Assembly (NCBI GenBank): GCA_036172665.1
Contig: CM069873.1
Location: 36,880,001 to 36,944,000 of the forward strand
Direction of reading: 5' to 3'
DNA length: 64,000 nt
Source: Prosopocoilus inquinatus
Lineage: Eukaryota > Arthropoda > Insecta > Coleoptera > Lucanidae
The notes under the pieces were generated by a model. It was not told where the DNA came from, did no database searches, and saw nothing but the letters and a program-made list of their open reading frames with translations. The position numbers and the translations under genes are program-made. Positions 40,201 to 53,772 of this stretch are shown here, piece after piece; the stretch's first letter is position 1, and each line of letters begins with the position of its first letter.

Positions 40201-43200
40201 ATCATGTTATTTGGCGTTTCGATGGGCTCCAGTAACTCTGATGTGAGACACAAAGTTCTCGGACGCAGCTGAAGCTAGAAATAGTTTTAAACGAAACAAC
40301 ACGCATTAGCGTTGTTCCTGTGATGTATTTAATCGATCCTTACTCATCTATCATGTTATTTGACGTTTGAATGGACTCCAGTAACTCTGATGTGAGATAC
40401 AAAGTTCTCGGACGCAGCAGAAGCTGGAAATAGTTTTGAACGAAACAACACGTATTAGCGTTGTTCCTGTGATGTATCTAATCGATCCTTATTTATCTAT
40501 CATGTCATTTGACGTTTCGATGCACTCTAGTAACTCTGATGTGAGATACGAAGTTTTTGGACGCAGCAGGAGCTGGAAATAGTTTTAAACGAAACAACAC
40601 GTATTAGCGTTGTTCCTGTGATGTATCTAATCGATCCTTACTCATCTATCATGTTATTTGACGTTTGGATGGACTCCAGTAACTCTGATGTGAGATACAA
40701 AGTTCTCGGACGCAGCAGAAGCTGGAAATAATTTTGAACGAAACAACACGTATTAGCGTTGTTCCTGTGATGTATCTAATCGATCCTTACTCATCTATCA
40801 TGTTATTTGACGTTTGGATGGACTCCAGTAACTCTGATGTGAGATACAAAGTTTTCGGACGCAGCAGAAGCTGGAAATAGTTTTAAACGAAACAACACGC
40901 ATTACCGTTGTTCCTGTGATGTATCTAATCGATCCTTACTCATCTATCATGTTATTTGGCGTCTCGATGGACTCCAGTAACTCTGATGTGAGATACAAAG
41001 GTTTCGGACGCAGCAGAAGCTGGAAATAGTTTTAAACGAAACAACACGCATTAGCGTTGTTCCTGTGATGTATCTAATCGATCCTTACTCATCTATCATG
41101 TTATTTGACGTTTCGATGGACTTTAGTAACTCTGATGTGAGATATGAAGTTTTTGGACGCAGCAGGAGCTGGAAATAGTTTTAAACGAAACAACACGTAT
41201 TAGCGTTGTTCCTGTGATGTATCTAATCGATCCTTATTTATCTATCATGTCATTTGACGTTTCGATGCACTCTAGTAACTCTGATGTGAGATACGAAGTT
41301 TTTGGAAGCAGCAGGAGCTGGAAATAGTTTTAAACGAAACAACACGTATTAGCGTTGTTCCTGTGATGTATCTAATCGATCCTTATTTATTTATCATGTT
41401 ATTTGACGTATCGATGGACTCTAGTAACTCTGATGTGAGATACGAAGTTTTTGGGCGCAGCAGGAGCTGGAAATAGTTTTAAACGAAGCAACACGTATTA
41501 GCGTTGTTCCTGTGATGTATCTGATAGATCCTTACTTAGCTACTATGTTATTTGACGTTTCGATGGACTCCAGTAACTCTAATGTGAGATACGAAAAATT
41601 TTCGGACGCAGCAGAAGCTGGAAATAGTTTTAAACGAAACAACACGCATTAGCGTTGTTCCTGTGATGTATCAAATCGATCCTTACTCATCTATCATATT
41701 ATTTGACGTTTGAATGGACTCCAGTAACTCTGATGTGAGATACAAAGTTCTCGGACGCAGAAGAAGCTGGAAATAGTTTTGAACGAAACAACACGTATTA
41801 GCGTTGTTCCTGTGATGTATCTAATCGATCCTTACTTATCTACTATGTTATTTGACATTTCGATGGACTCCAGTAACTCTGATGTGAGAGACGAAATTTT
41901 CGAACGCAGCAGAATCTGGAAATAGTTTTAATTGAAACAACACGCATTAGCGTTGTTCCTGTGATGTATCTAATCGATCCTTACTCATCTATCATGTTAT
42001 TTGACGTTTCGATGAACTCTAGTAACTCTGATGTGAGATACGAAGTTTTTGGACGCAGCAGGAGCTGGAAATAGTTTTAAACGAAACAACACGTATTAGC
42101 GTTGTTCCTGTGATGTATCTAATCGATCCTTACTCATCTATCATGTTATTTGACGTTTGGATGGACTCCAGTTCCTCTGATGTGAGATACAAAGTTCTCG
42201 GACGCAGCAGAAGCTGGAAATAGTTTTAAACGAAACAACACGCATTAGCGTTGTTCCTGTGATGTATCTAATCGATCCTTACTCATCTATCATGTTATTT
42301 GGCGTTTCGATGGACTCCAGTAACTCTGATGTGAGATACGAAGTTTTTGGACGCAGCAGGAGCTGGAAATAGCTTTAAACGAAACATCACGCATTAGCGT
42401 TGTTCCTGTGATGTATCTAATCGATCCTTACTCATCTATCATGTTATTTGACGTTTGGATGGACTCTAGTAACTCTGATGTGAGATACGAAGTTTTTGGA
42501 CGCAGCAGGAGCTGGAAATAGTTTTAAACGAAACAACACGCATTAGCGTTTTTCCTGTGATGTATCTAATCGATCCTTATTTATCTATCATGTTATTTGA
42601 CGTTTCGATGGACTCTAGTAACTCTGATGTAAGATACGAAGTTTTTGGGCGCAGCAGGAGCTGGAAATAGTTTTAAACGAAGCAACACGTATTAGCGTTT
42701 TTCCTGTGATGTATCTAATCGATCCTTATTTATCTATCATGTTATTTGACGTTTCGATGGACTCTAGTAACTCTGATGTAAGATACGAAGTTTTTGGACG
42801 CAGCAGGAGCTGGAAATAGTTTTAAACGAAACAACACGTATTAGCGTTGTTCCTGTGATGTATCTAATCGATCCTTATTTATCTATCATGTTATTTGACG
42901 TTTCGATGGACTCTAGTAACTCTGATGTGAGATACGAAGTTTTTGGACGAAGCAAGAGCTGGAAATAGTTTTAAGCGAAACAACACGTATTAGCGTTGTT
43001 CCTGTGATGTATCTAATCGATCCTTACTCATCTATCATGTTATTTGACGTTTGGATGGACTCCAGTAACTCTGATGTGAGATACAAAGTTCTCGGACGCA
43101 GCAGAAGCTGGAAATAGTTTTGAACGAAACAACACGTATTAATTAGCGTTGTTGCTGTGATGTATCTAATCGATCCTTACTCATCTATCATGTTATTTGA

Positions 43201-46200
43201 CGTTTGGATGGACTCCAGTAACTCTGATGTGAGATACAAAGTTCTCGGACGCAGCAGAAGCTGGAAATAGTTTTGAACGAAACAACACGTATTACTTAGC
43301 GTTGTTGCTGTGATGTATCTAATCGATCCTTACTCATCTATCATGTTATTTGACGTTTGGATGGACTCCAGTAACTCTGATGTGAGATACAAAGTTCTCG
43401 GACGCAGCAGAAGCTGGAAATAGTTTTAAACGAAACAACACGCATTAGCGTTGTTCCTGTGATGTATCTAATCGATTCTTACTCATCTATCATGTTATTT
43501 GACGTTTGGATGGACTCCAGTAACTCTGATGTGAGATACAAAGTTCTCGGACGCAGCAGAAGCTGGAAATAGTTTTAAACGAAACAACACGCATTAGCGT
43601 TGTTCCTGTGATGTATCTAATCGATCCTTACTCACCTATCATGTTATTTGACGTTTCGATGGACTCCAGTAACTCTAATGTGAGATACGAAAAATTTTCG
43701 GACGCAGCAGAAGCTGGAAATAGTTTTAAACGAAACAACACGCATTAGCGTTGTTCCTGTGATGTATCAAATCGATCCTTACTCATCTATCATATTATTT
43801 GACGTTTGAATGGACTCCAGTAACTCTGATGTGAGATACAAAGTTCTCGGACGCAGAAGAAGCTGGAAATAGTTTTGAACGAAACAACACGTATTAGCGT
43901 TGTTCCTGTGATGTATCTAATCGATCCTTACTTATCTACTATGTTATTTGACATTTCGATGGACTCCAGTAACTCTGATGTGAGAGACGAAATTTTCGAA
44001 CGCAGCAGAATCTGGAAATAGTTTTAATTGAAACAACACGTATTAGCGTTGTTCCTGTGATGTATCTAATCGATCCTTATTTATCTATCATGTTATTTGA
44101 CGTTTCGATGGACTCTAGTAACTCTGATGTGAGATACGAAGTTTTTGGACGAAGCAAGAGCTGGAAATAGTTTTAAGCGAAACAACACGTATTAGCGTTG
44201 TTCCTGTGATGTATCTAATCGATCCTTACTCATCTATCATGTTATTTGACGTTTGGATGGACTCCAGTAACTCTGATGTGAGATACAAAGTTCTCGGACG
44301 CAGCAGAAGCTGGAAATAGTTTTGAACGAAACAACACGTATTAATTAGCGTTGTTGCTGTGATGTATCTAATCGATCCTTACTCATCTATCATGTTATTT
44401 GACGTTTGGATGGACTCCAGTAACTCTGATGTGAGATACAAAGTTCTCGGACGCAGCAGAAGCTGGAAATAGTTTTGAACGAAACAACACGTATTACTTA
44501 GCTTTGTTGCTGTGATGTATCTAATCGATCCTTACTCATCTATCATGTTATTTGACGTTTGGATGGACTCCAGTAACTCTGATGTGAGATACAAAGTTCT
44601 CGGACGCAGCAGAAGCTGGAAATAGTTTTAAACGAAACAACACGCATTAGCGTTGTTCCTGTGATGTATCTAATCGATCCTTACTCATCTATCATGTTAT
44701 TTGACGTTTCGATGGACTCCAGTATCTCTAATGTGAGATACGATATTTTCGGGCGCAGCAGAAGCTGGAAATAGTTTTAAACGAAACAACACGCATTAGC
44801 GTTGTTCCTGTGATGTATCTAATCGATTCTTACTCATCTATCATGTTATTTGACGTTTGGATGGACTCCAGTAACTCTGATGTGAGATACAAAGTTCTCG
44901 GACGCAGCAGAAGCTGGAAATAGTTTTAAACGAAACAACACGCATTAGCGTTGTTCCTGTGATGTATCTAATCGATCCTTACTCATCTATCATGTTATTT
45001 GACGTTTCGATGGACTCCAGTAACTCTAATGTGAGATACGATATTTTCGGACGCAGCAGAATCTGGAAATAGTTTTAAACGAAACAACACGCATTAGCGT
45101 TGTTCCTGTGATGTATCTAATCGATCCTTACTCATCTATCATGTTATTTGACGTTTCGATGGACTCTAGTAATTCTGATGTGAGATACGAAGTTTTTGGA
45201 CGCAGCAGGAGCTGGAAATAGTTTTAAACGAAACAACACGTATTAGCGTTGTTCCTGTGATGTATCTAATCGATCCTTATTTATCAATCATGTTATTTGA
45301 CGTTTCGATGGACTCTAGTAACTCTGATGTGACATACGAAGTTTTTGGGCGCAGCAGGAGCTGGAAATAGTTTTAAACGAAACAACAAGCATTAGCGTTG
45401 TTCCTGTGATGTATCTAATCGATCCTTACTCATCTATCATGTTATTTGACGTTTGAATGGACTCCAGTATCTCTGATGTGAGATACAAAGTTCTCGGACG
45501 CAGCAGAAGCTGGAAATAGTTTTGAACGAAACAACACGTATTAGCGTTGTTCCTGTGATGTATCTAATCGATCCTTACTCATCTATCATGTTATTTGACG
45601 TTTCGATGGACTCCAGTAACTCTGATGTGATATACGAAGTTTTTGGACGCAGCAGGAGCTGGAAATAGTTTTAAACGAAACAACACGCATTAGCGTTGTT
45701 CCTGTGATGTATCTAATCGATCCTTACTCATCTATCATGTTATTTGACGTTTGGATGGACTCTAGTAACTCTGATGTGAGATACGAAGTTTTTGGACGCA
45801 GCAGGAGCTGGAAATAGTTTTAAACGAAACAACACGCATTAGCGTTTTTCCTGTGATGTATCTAATCGATCCTTATTTATCTATCATGTTATTTGACGTT
45901 TCGATGGACTCTAGTAACTCTGATGTAAGATACGAAGTTTTTGCACGCAGCAGGAGCTGGAAATAGTTTTAAACGAAACAACACGTATTAGCGTTGTTCC
46001 TGTGATGTATCTAATCGATCCTTATTTATCTATCATGTTATTTGACGTTTCGATGGACTCTAGTAACTCTGATGTGAGATACGAAGTTTTTGGACGCAGC
46101 AAGAGCTGGAAATAGTTTTAAACGAAACAACACGTATTAGCGTTGTTCCTGTGATGTATCTAATCGATCCTTACTCATCTATCATGTTATTTGACGTTTG

Positions 46201-46913
46201 GATGGACTCCAGTAACTCTGATGTGAGATACAAAGTTCTCGGACGCAGCAGAAGCTGGAAATAGTTTTGAACGAAACAACACGTATTAATTAGCGTTGTT
46301 GTTGTGATGTATCTAATCGATCCTTACTCATCTATCATGTTATTTGACGTTTGGATGGACTCCAGTAACTCTGATGTGAGATACAAAGTTCTCGGACGCA
46401 GCAGAAGCTGGAAATAGTTTTAAACGAAACAACACGCATTAGCGTTGTTCCTGTGATGTATCTAATCGATCCTTACTCATCTATCATGTTATTTGACGTT
46501 TCGATGGACTCCAGTAACTCTAATGTGAGATACGATATTTTCGGACGCAGCAGAAGCTGGAAATAGTTTTAAACGAAACAACACGCATTAGCGTTGTTCC
46601 TGTGATGTATCTAATCGATCCTTACTCATCTATCATGTTATTTGACGTTTCGATGGACTCTAGTAATTCTGATGTGAGATACGAAGTTTTTGGACGCAGC
46701 AGGAGCTGGAAATAGTTTTAAACGAAACAACACGTATTAGCGTTGTTCCTGTGATGTATCTAATCGATCCTTATTTATCAATCATGTTATTTGACGTTTC
46801 GATGGACTCTAGTAACTCTGATGTGAGGTACAAAGTTTTCGGACGCAGCAGAAGCTGGAAATAGTTTTAAATGAAACAACACGCATTAGCGTTGTTCCTG
46901 TGATGTATCTAAT
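37205..46913 (+). repeat. Domain B HOR unit B2 (65 monomers, 9709 bp)
   Basis: 9709 equals 65 x 149 plus 24. The indels are six expansions (37921, 43138, 43291, 44340, 44493, 46285), two 2-bp losses and two GAAAAATTTTCGG gains (near 41598 and 43688). It follows B1 closely to about 43,460, where monomers are lost and a block from about 2.1 kb upstream is repeated. Confidence 0.93.
42947..44160 (+). repeat. B2 counterpart of the 9-monomer duplication, 1202-bp spacing
   Basis: ACGAAGCAAGAGC at 42947 and 44149 are 1202 bp apart (8 x 149 plus 10) instead of the 1349 bp in B1. Between them a block with GAAAAATTTTCGG, ATCAAATCGATCC, CATATTATTTG, GCAGAAGAAGC and TTTTAATTG (about 43,680-44,035) repeats 41,590-41,945. 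The locus was therefore rearranged after B1 and B2 separated. Confidence 0.82.
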
Positions 46914-49900
46914 GGATCCTTACTCATCTATCATGTTATTTGACGTTTCGATGGACTCTAGTAACTCTGATGTGAGATACGAAGTTTTTGGACGCAGCAG
47001 GAGCTGGAAATAGTTTTAAACGAAACAACACGTATTAGCGTTGTTCCCGTGATGTATCTAATCGATCCTTACTCATCTATCATGTTATTTAACGTTTGGA
47101 TGGACTCCAGTAACTCTGATGTGAGATACAATGTTCTCGGACGCAGCAGAAGCTGGAAATAGTTTTGAACGAAACAACACGTATTAGCGTTGTTCCTGTG
47201 ATGTATCTAATCGTTCCATACTCATCTATCATGTTATTTGACGTTTGGATGGACTCCAGTAACTCTGATGTGAGATACAAAGTTTTCGGACGCAGCAGAA
47301 GCTGGAAATAGTTTTAAACGAAACAACACGCATTACCGTTGTTCCTGTGATGTATCTAATCGATCCTTACTCATCTATCATGTTATTTGGCGTCTCGATG
47401 GACTCCAGTAACTCTGATGTGAGATACAAAGTTTTCGGACGCAGCAGAAGCTGGAAATAGTTTTAATCGAAACAACACGCATTAGCGTTGTTCCTGTGAT
47501 GTATCTAATCGATCCTTACTCATCTATCATGTTATTTGACGTTTGGATGGACTCCAGTAGCTCTGATGTGAGATACAAAGTTCTCGGACGCAGCAGAAGC
47601 TGGAAATAGTTTTGAACGAAACAACACGTATTAATTAGCGTTGTTCCTGTGATGTATCTAATCGATCCTTACTCATCTATCATGTTATTTGACGTTTGGA
47701 TGGACTCCAGTAACTCTGATGTGAGATACAAAGCTTTCGGACGCAGCAGAAGCTGGAAATAGTTTTGAACGAAACAACACGTATTAGCGTTGTTCCTGTG
47801 ATGTATCTGATCGATCCTTACTTAGCTACTATGTTATTTGACGCTTCGATGGACTCCAATAACTCTGATGTGAGATACAAAGTTTTCGGACGCAGCAGAA
47901 GCTGGAAATAGTTTTAAACGAAACAACACGCATTACCGTTGTTCCTGTGATGTATCTAATCGATCCTTACTCATCTATCATGTTATTTGGCGTTTCGATG
48001 GACTCCAGAAACTTTGATGTGAGATACGAAGTTCTCGGACGCAGCAGGAGCTGGAAATAGTTTTAAACGAAACAACACGTTTTAGCGTTGTTCCTGTGAT
48101 GTATCTAATCGATCCTTACTCATCTATCATTTTATTTGACGTTTGGATGGACTCCAGTAACTCTGATGTGAGATACAAAGTTTACGGACGCAGCAGAAGC
48201 TGGAAATAGTTTTAAAAGAAACAACACGCATTACCGTTGTTCCTGTGATGTATCTAATCGATCCTTACTTAGCTACTATGTTATTTGACGTTTCGTTGGA
48301 CTCCAGTAACTCTAATGTGAGATACGAAATTTTCGGACGCAGCAGAAGCTGGAAATAGTTTTAAACGAAACAACACGTATTAGCGTTGTTCCTGTGATGT
48401 ATCTAATCGATCCTTACTCATCTATAATGTTATTTGACGTTTGGATGGACTCCAGTAACTGATGTGAGATACAAAGTTCTCGGACGCAGCAGAAGCTGGA
48501 AATAGTTTTGAACGAAACAACACGTATTAGCGTTGTTCCTGTGATGTATCTAATCGATCCTTACTTATCTATCATGTTATCTGACGTTTGGATGGACTCC
48601 AGTAACTCTGATGTGAGATACAATGTTTTCGGACGCAGCAGAAGCTGGAGATAGTTTTAAACGAAACAACACGTATTAGCGTTGTTCCTGTGATGTATCT
48701 AATCGATCCTTATTTATCTATCATGTTATTTGACGTTTCGATGGACTCTAGTAACTCTGATGTGAGATACGAAGTTTTTGGACCCAGCAGGAGCTGGAAA
48801 TAGTTTTAAACGAAACAACACGTATTAGCGTTGTTCCTGTGATGTATATAATCGCTCCTTACTTAGCTACTATGTTATTTGACGTTTCGTTGGACTCCAG
48901 TAACTCTAATGTGAGATACGAAATTTTCGGACGCAGCAGAAGCTGGAAATAGTTTTAAACGAAACAACACGTATTAGCGTTGTTCCTGTGATGTATCTAA
49001 TCGATCCTTACTCATCTATCATGTTATTTGACGTTTGGATGGACTCCAGTAACTGATGTGAGATACAAAGTTCTCGGACGCAGCAGAAGCTGGAAATAGT
49101 TTTGAACGAAACAACACGTATTAGCGTTGTTCCTGTGATGTATCTAATCGATCCTTACTCATCTATCATGTTATTTGGCGTTTCGATGGACTCCAGTAAC
49201 TCTGATGTGAGATACAAAGTTTTCGGACGCAGCAGTAGCTGGAAATAGTTTTGAACGAAACAACACGTATTAGCGTTGTTCCTGTGATGTATCTAATCGA
49301 TCCTTACTTAGCTACTATGTTACTTGACGTTTCGATGGACTCCAATATCTCTGATGTGAGATACAAAGTTTTCGGACGCAGCAGAAGCTGGAAATAGTTT
49401 TAAACGAAACAACACGCATTAGCGTTGTTCCTGTGATGTATCTAATCGATCCTTACTCAACTATCATTATATTTGACGTTTGGATGGACTACAGTAACTC
49501 TGACGTGAGATACAAAGTTTACGGACGCAGCAGAAGCTGGAAATAGTTTTAAACGAAACAACACGCATTAGCGTTGTTCCTGTGATGTATCTATTCGATC
49601 CTTACTCATCTATCATGTTATTTGGCGTTTCGATGGGCTCCAGTAACTCTGATGTGAGACACAAAGTTCTCGGACGCAGCTGAAGCTAGAAATAGTTTTA
49701 AACGAAACAACACGCATTAGCGTTGTTCCTGTGATGTATTTAATCGATCCTTACTCATCTATCATGTTATTTGACGTTTGAATGGACTCCAGTAACTCTG
49801 ATGTGAGATACAAAGTTCTCGGACGCAGCAGAAGCTGGAAATAGTTTTGAACGAAACAACACGTATTAGCGTTGTTCCTGTGATGTATCTAATCGATCCT

Positions 49901-52900
49901 TATTTATCTATCATGTCATTTGACGTTTCGATGCACTCTAGTAACTCTGATGTGAGATACGAAGTTTTTGGACGCAGCAGGAGCTGGAAATAGTTTTAAA
50001 CGAAACAACACGTATTAGCGTTGTTCCTGTGATGTATCTAATCGATCCTTACTCATCTATCATGTTATTTGACGTTTGGATGGACTCCAGTAACTCTGAT
50101 GTGAGATACAAAGTTCTCGGACGCAGCAGAAGCTGGAAATAATTTTGAACGAAACAACACGTATTAGCGTTGTTCCTGTGATGTATCTAATCGATCCTTA
50201 CTCATCTATCATGTTATTTGACGTTTGGATGGACTCCAGTAACTCTGATGTGAGATACAAAGTTTTCGGACGCAGCAGAAGCTGGAAATAGTTTTAAACG
50301 AAACAACACGCATTACCGTTGTTCCTGTGATGTATCTAATCGATCCTTACTCATCTATCATGTTATTTGGCGTCTCGATGGACTCCAGTAACTCTGATGT
50401 GAGATACAAAGGTTTCGGACGCAGCAGAAGCTGGAAATAGTTTTAAACGAAACAACACGCATTAGCGTTGTTCCTGTGATGTATCTAATCGATCCTTACT
50501 CATCTATCATGTTATTTGACGTTTCGATGGACTTTAGTAACTCTGATGTGAGATATGAAGTTTTTGGACGCAGCAGGAGCTGGAAATAGTTTTAAACGAA
50601 ACAACACGTATTAGCGTTGTTCCTGTGATGTATCTAATCGATCCTTATTTATCTATCATGTCATTTGACGTTTCGATGCACTCTAGTAACTCTGATGTGA
50701 GATACGAAGTTTTTGGAAGCAGCAGGAGCTGGAAATAGTTTTAAACGAAACAACACGTATTAGCGTTGTTCCTGTGATGTATCTAATCGATCCTTATTTA
50801 TTTATCATGTTATTTGACGTATCGATGGACTCTAGTAACTCTGATGTGAGATACGAAGTTTTTGGGCGCAGCAGGAGCTGGAAATAGTTTTAAACGAAGC
50901 AACACGTATTAGCGTTGTTCCTGTGATGTATCTGATAGATCCTTACTTAGCTACTATGTTATTTGACGTTTCGATGGACTCCAGTAACTCTAATGTGAGA
51001 TACGAAAAATTTTCGGACGCAGCAGAAGCTGGAAATAGTTTTAAACGAAACAACACGCATTAGCGTTGTTCCTGTGATGTATCAAATCGATCCTTACTCA
51101 TCTATCATATTATTTGACGTTTGAATGGACTCCAGTAACTCTGATGTGAGATACAAAGTTCTCGGACGCAGAAGAAGCTGGAAATAGTTTTGAACGAAAC
51201 AACACGTATTAGCGTTGTTCCTGTGATGTATCTAATCGATCCTTACTTATCTACTATGTTATTTGACATTTCGATGGACTCCAGTAACTCTGATGTGAGA
51301 GACGAAATTTTCGAACGCAGCAGAATCTGGAAATAGTTTTAATTGAAACAACACGCATTAGCGTTGTTCCTGTGATGTATCTAATCGATCCTTACTCATC
51401 TATCATGTTATTTGACGTTTCGATGAACTCTAGTAACTCTGATGTGAGATACGAAGTTTTTGGACGCAGCAGGAGCTGGAAATAGTTTTAAACGAAACAA
51501 CACGTATTAGCGTTGTTCCTGTGATGTATCTAATCGATCCTTACTCATCTATCATGTTATTTGACGTTTGGATGGACTCCAGTTCCTCTGATGTGAGATA
51601 CAAAGTTCTCGGACGCAGCAGAAGCTGGAAATAGTTTTAAACGAAACAACACGCATTAGCGTTGTTCCTGTGATGTATCTAATCGATCCTTACTCATCTA
51701 TCATGTTATTTGGCGTTTCGATGGACTCCAGTAACTCTGATGTGAGATACGAAGTTTTGGACGCAGCAGGAGCTGGAAATAGTTTTAAACGAAACATCAC
51801 GCATTAGCGTTGTTCCTGTGATGTATCTAATCGATCCTTACTCATCTATCATGTTATTTGACGTTTGGATGGACTCTAGTAACTCTGATGTGAGATACGA
51901 AGTTTTTGGACGCAGCAGGAGCTGGAAATAGTTTTAAACGAAACAACACGCATTAGCGTTTTTCCTGTGATGTATCTAATCGATCCTTATTTATCTATCA
52001 TGTTATTTGACGTTTCGATGGACTCTAGTAACTCTGATGTAAGATACGAAGTTTTTGGGCGCAGCAGGAGCTGGAAATAGTTTTAAACGAAGCAACACGT
52101 ATTAGCGTTGTTCCTGTGATGTATCTAATAGATCCTTATTTATCTATCATGTTATTTGACGTTTCGATGGACTCTAGTAACTCTGATGTGAGATACGAAG
52201 TTTTTGGACGCAGCAGGAGCTGGAAATAGTTTTAAACGAAACAACACGTATTAGCGTTGTTCCTGTGATGTATCTAATCGATCCTTATTTATCTATCATG
52301 TTATTTGACGTTTCGATGGACTCTAGTAACTCTGATGTGAGATAAAAAATTTTCGGACGCAGCAGAAGCTGGAAATAGTTTTAAACGAAACAACACGCAT
52401 TAGCGTTGTTCCTGTGATGTATCTAATCGATCCTTACTCATCTATCATGTTATTTGACGTTTCGATGGACTCCAGTAACTCTAATGTGAGATACGAAATT
52501 TTCGGACGCAGCAGGAGCTGGAAATAGTTTTAAACGAAACAACACGCATTAGCGTTGTTCCTGTGATGTATCTAATCGATCCTTACTCATCTATCATGTT
52601 ATTTGACGTTTGAATGGACTCCAGTAACTCTGATGTGAGATACAAAGTTCTCGGACGCAGCAGAAGCTGGAAATAGTTTTGAACGAAACAACACGTATTA
52701 GCGTTGTTCCTGTGATGTATCTAATCGATCCTTACTCATCTATCATGTTATTTGACGTTTCGATGGACTCTAGTAACTCTGATGTAAGATACGAAGTTTT
52801 TGCACGCAGCAGGAGCTGGAAATAGTTTTAAACGAAACAACACGTATTAGCGTTGTTCCTGTGATGTATCTAATCGATCCTTATTTATCTATCATGTTAT

Positions 52901-53772
52901 TTGACGTTTCGATGGACTCTAGTAACTCTGATGTGAGATACGAAGTTTTTGGACGCAGCAAGAGCTGGAAATAGTTTTAAACGAAACAACACGTATTAGC
53001 GTTGTTCCTGTGATGTATCTAATCGATCCTTACTCATCTATCATGTTATTTGACGTTTGGATGGACTCCAGTAACTCTGATGTGAGATACAAAGTTCTCG
53101 GACGCAGCAGAAGCTGGAAATAGTTTTGAACGAAACAACACGTATTAATTAGCGTTGTTGTTGTGATGTATCTAATCGATCCTTACTCATCTATCATGTT
53201 ATTTGACGTTTGGATGGACTCCAGTAACTCTGATGTGAGATACAAAGTTCTCGGACGCAGCAGAAGCTGGAAATAGTTTTAAACGAAACAACACGCATTA
53301 GCGTTGTTCCTGTGATGTATCTAATCGATCCTTACTCATCTATCATGTTATTTGACGTTTCGATGGACTCCAGTAACTCTAATGTGAGATACGATATTTT
53401 CGGACGCAGCAGAAGCTGGAAATAGTTTTAAACGAAACAACACGCATTAGCGTTGTTCCTGTGATGTATCTAATCGATCCTTACTCATCTATCATGCTAT
53501 TTGACGTTTCGATGGACTCCAGTAATTCTGATGTGAGATACGAAGTTTTTGGACGCAGCAGGAGCTGGAAATAGTTTTAAACGAAACAACACGTATTAGC
53601 GTTGTTCCTGTGATGTATCTAATCGATCCTTATTTATCAATCATGTTATTTGACGTTTCGATGGACTCTAGTAACTCTGATGTGAGGTACAAAGTTTTCG
53701 GACGCAGCAGAAGCTGGAAATAGTTTTAAATGAAACAACACGCATTAGCGTTGTTCCTGTGATGTATCTAAT
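46914..53772 (+). repeat. Domain B HOR unit B3 (46 monomers, 6859 bp)
   Basis: 6859 equals 46 x 149 plus 5, matching two expansions (47630, 53144), two 2-bp losses, one 2-bp gain (near 51005) and one 1-bp loss (GAAGTTTTGGACG near 51753). Relative to B1 it lacks two monomers near 48,250 and a larger block around 52 to 53 kb. Confidence 0.92.
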
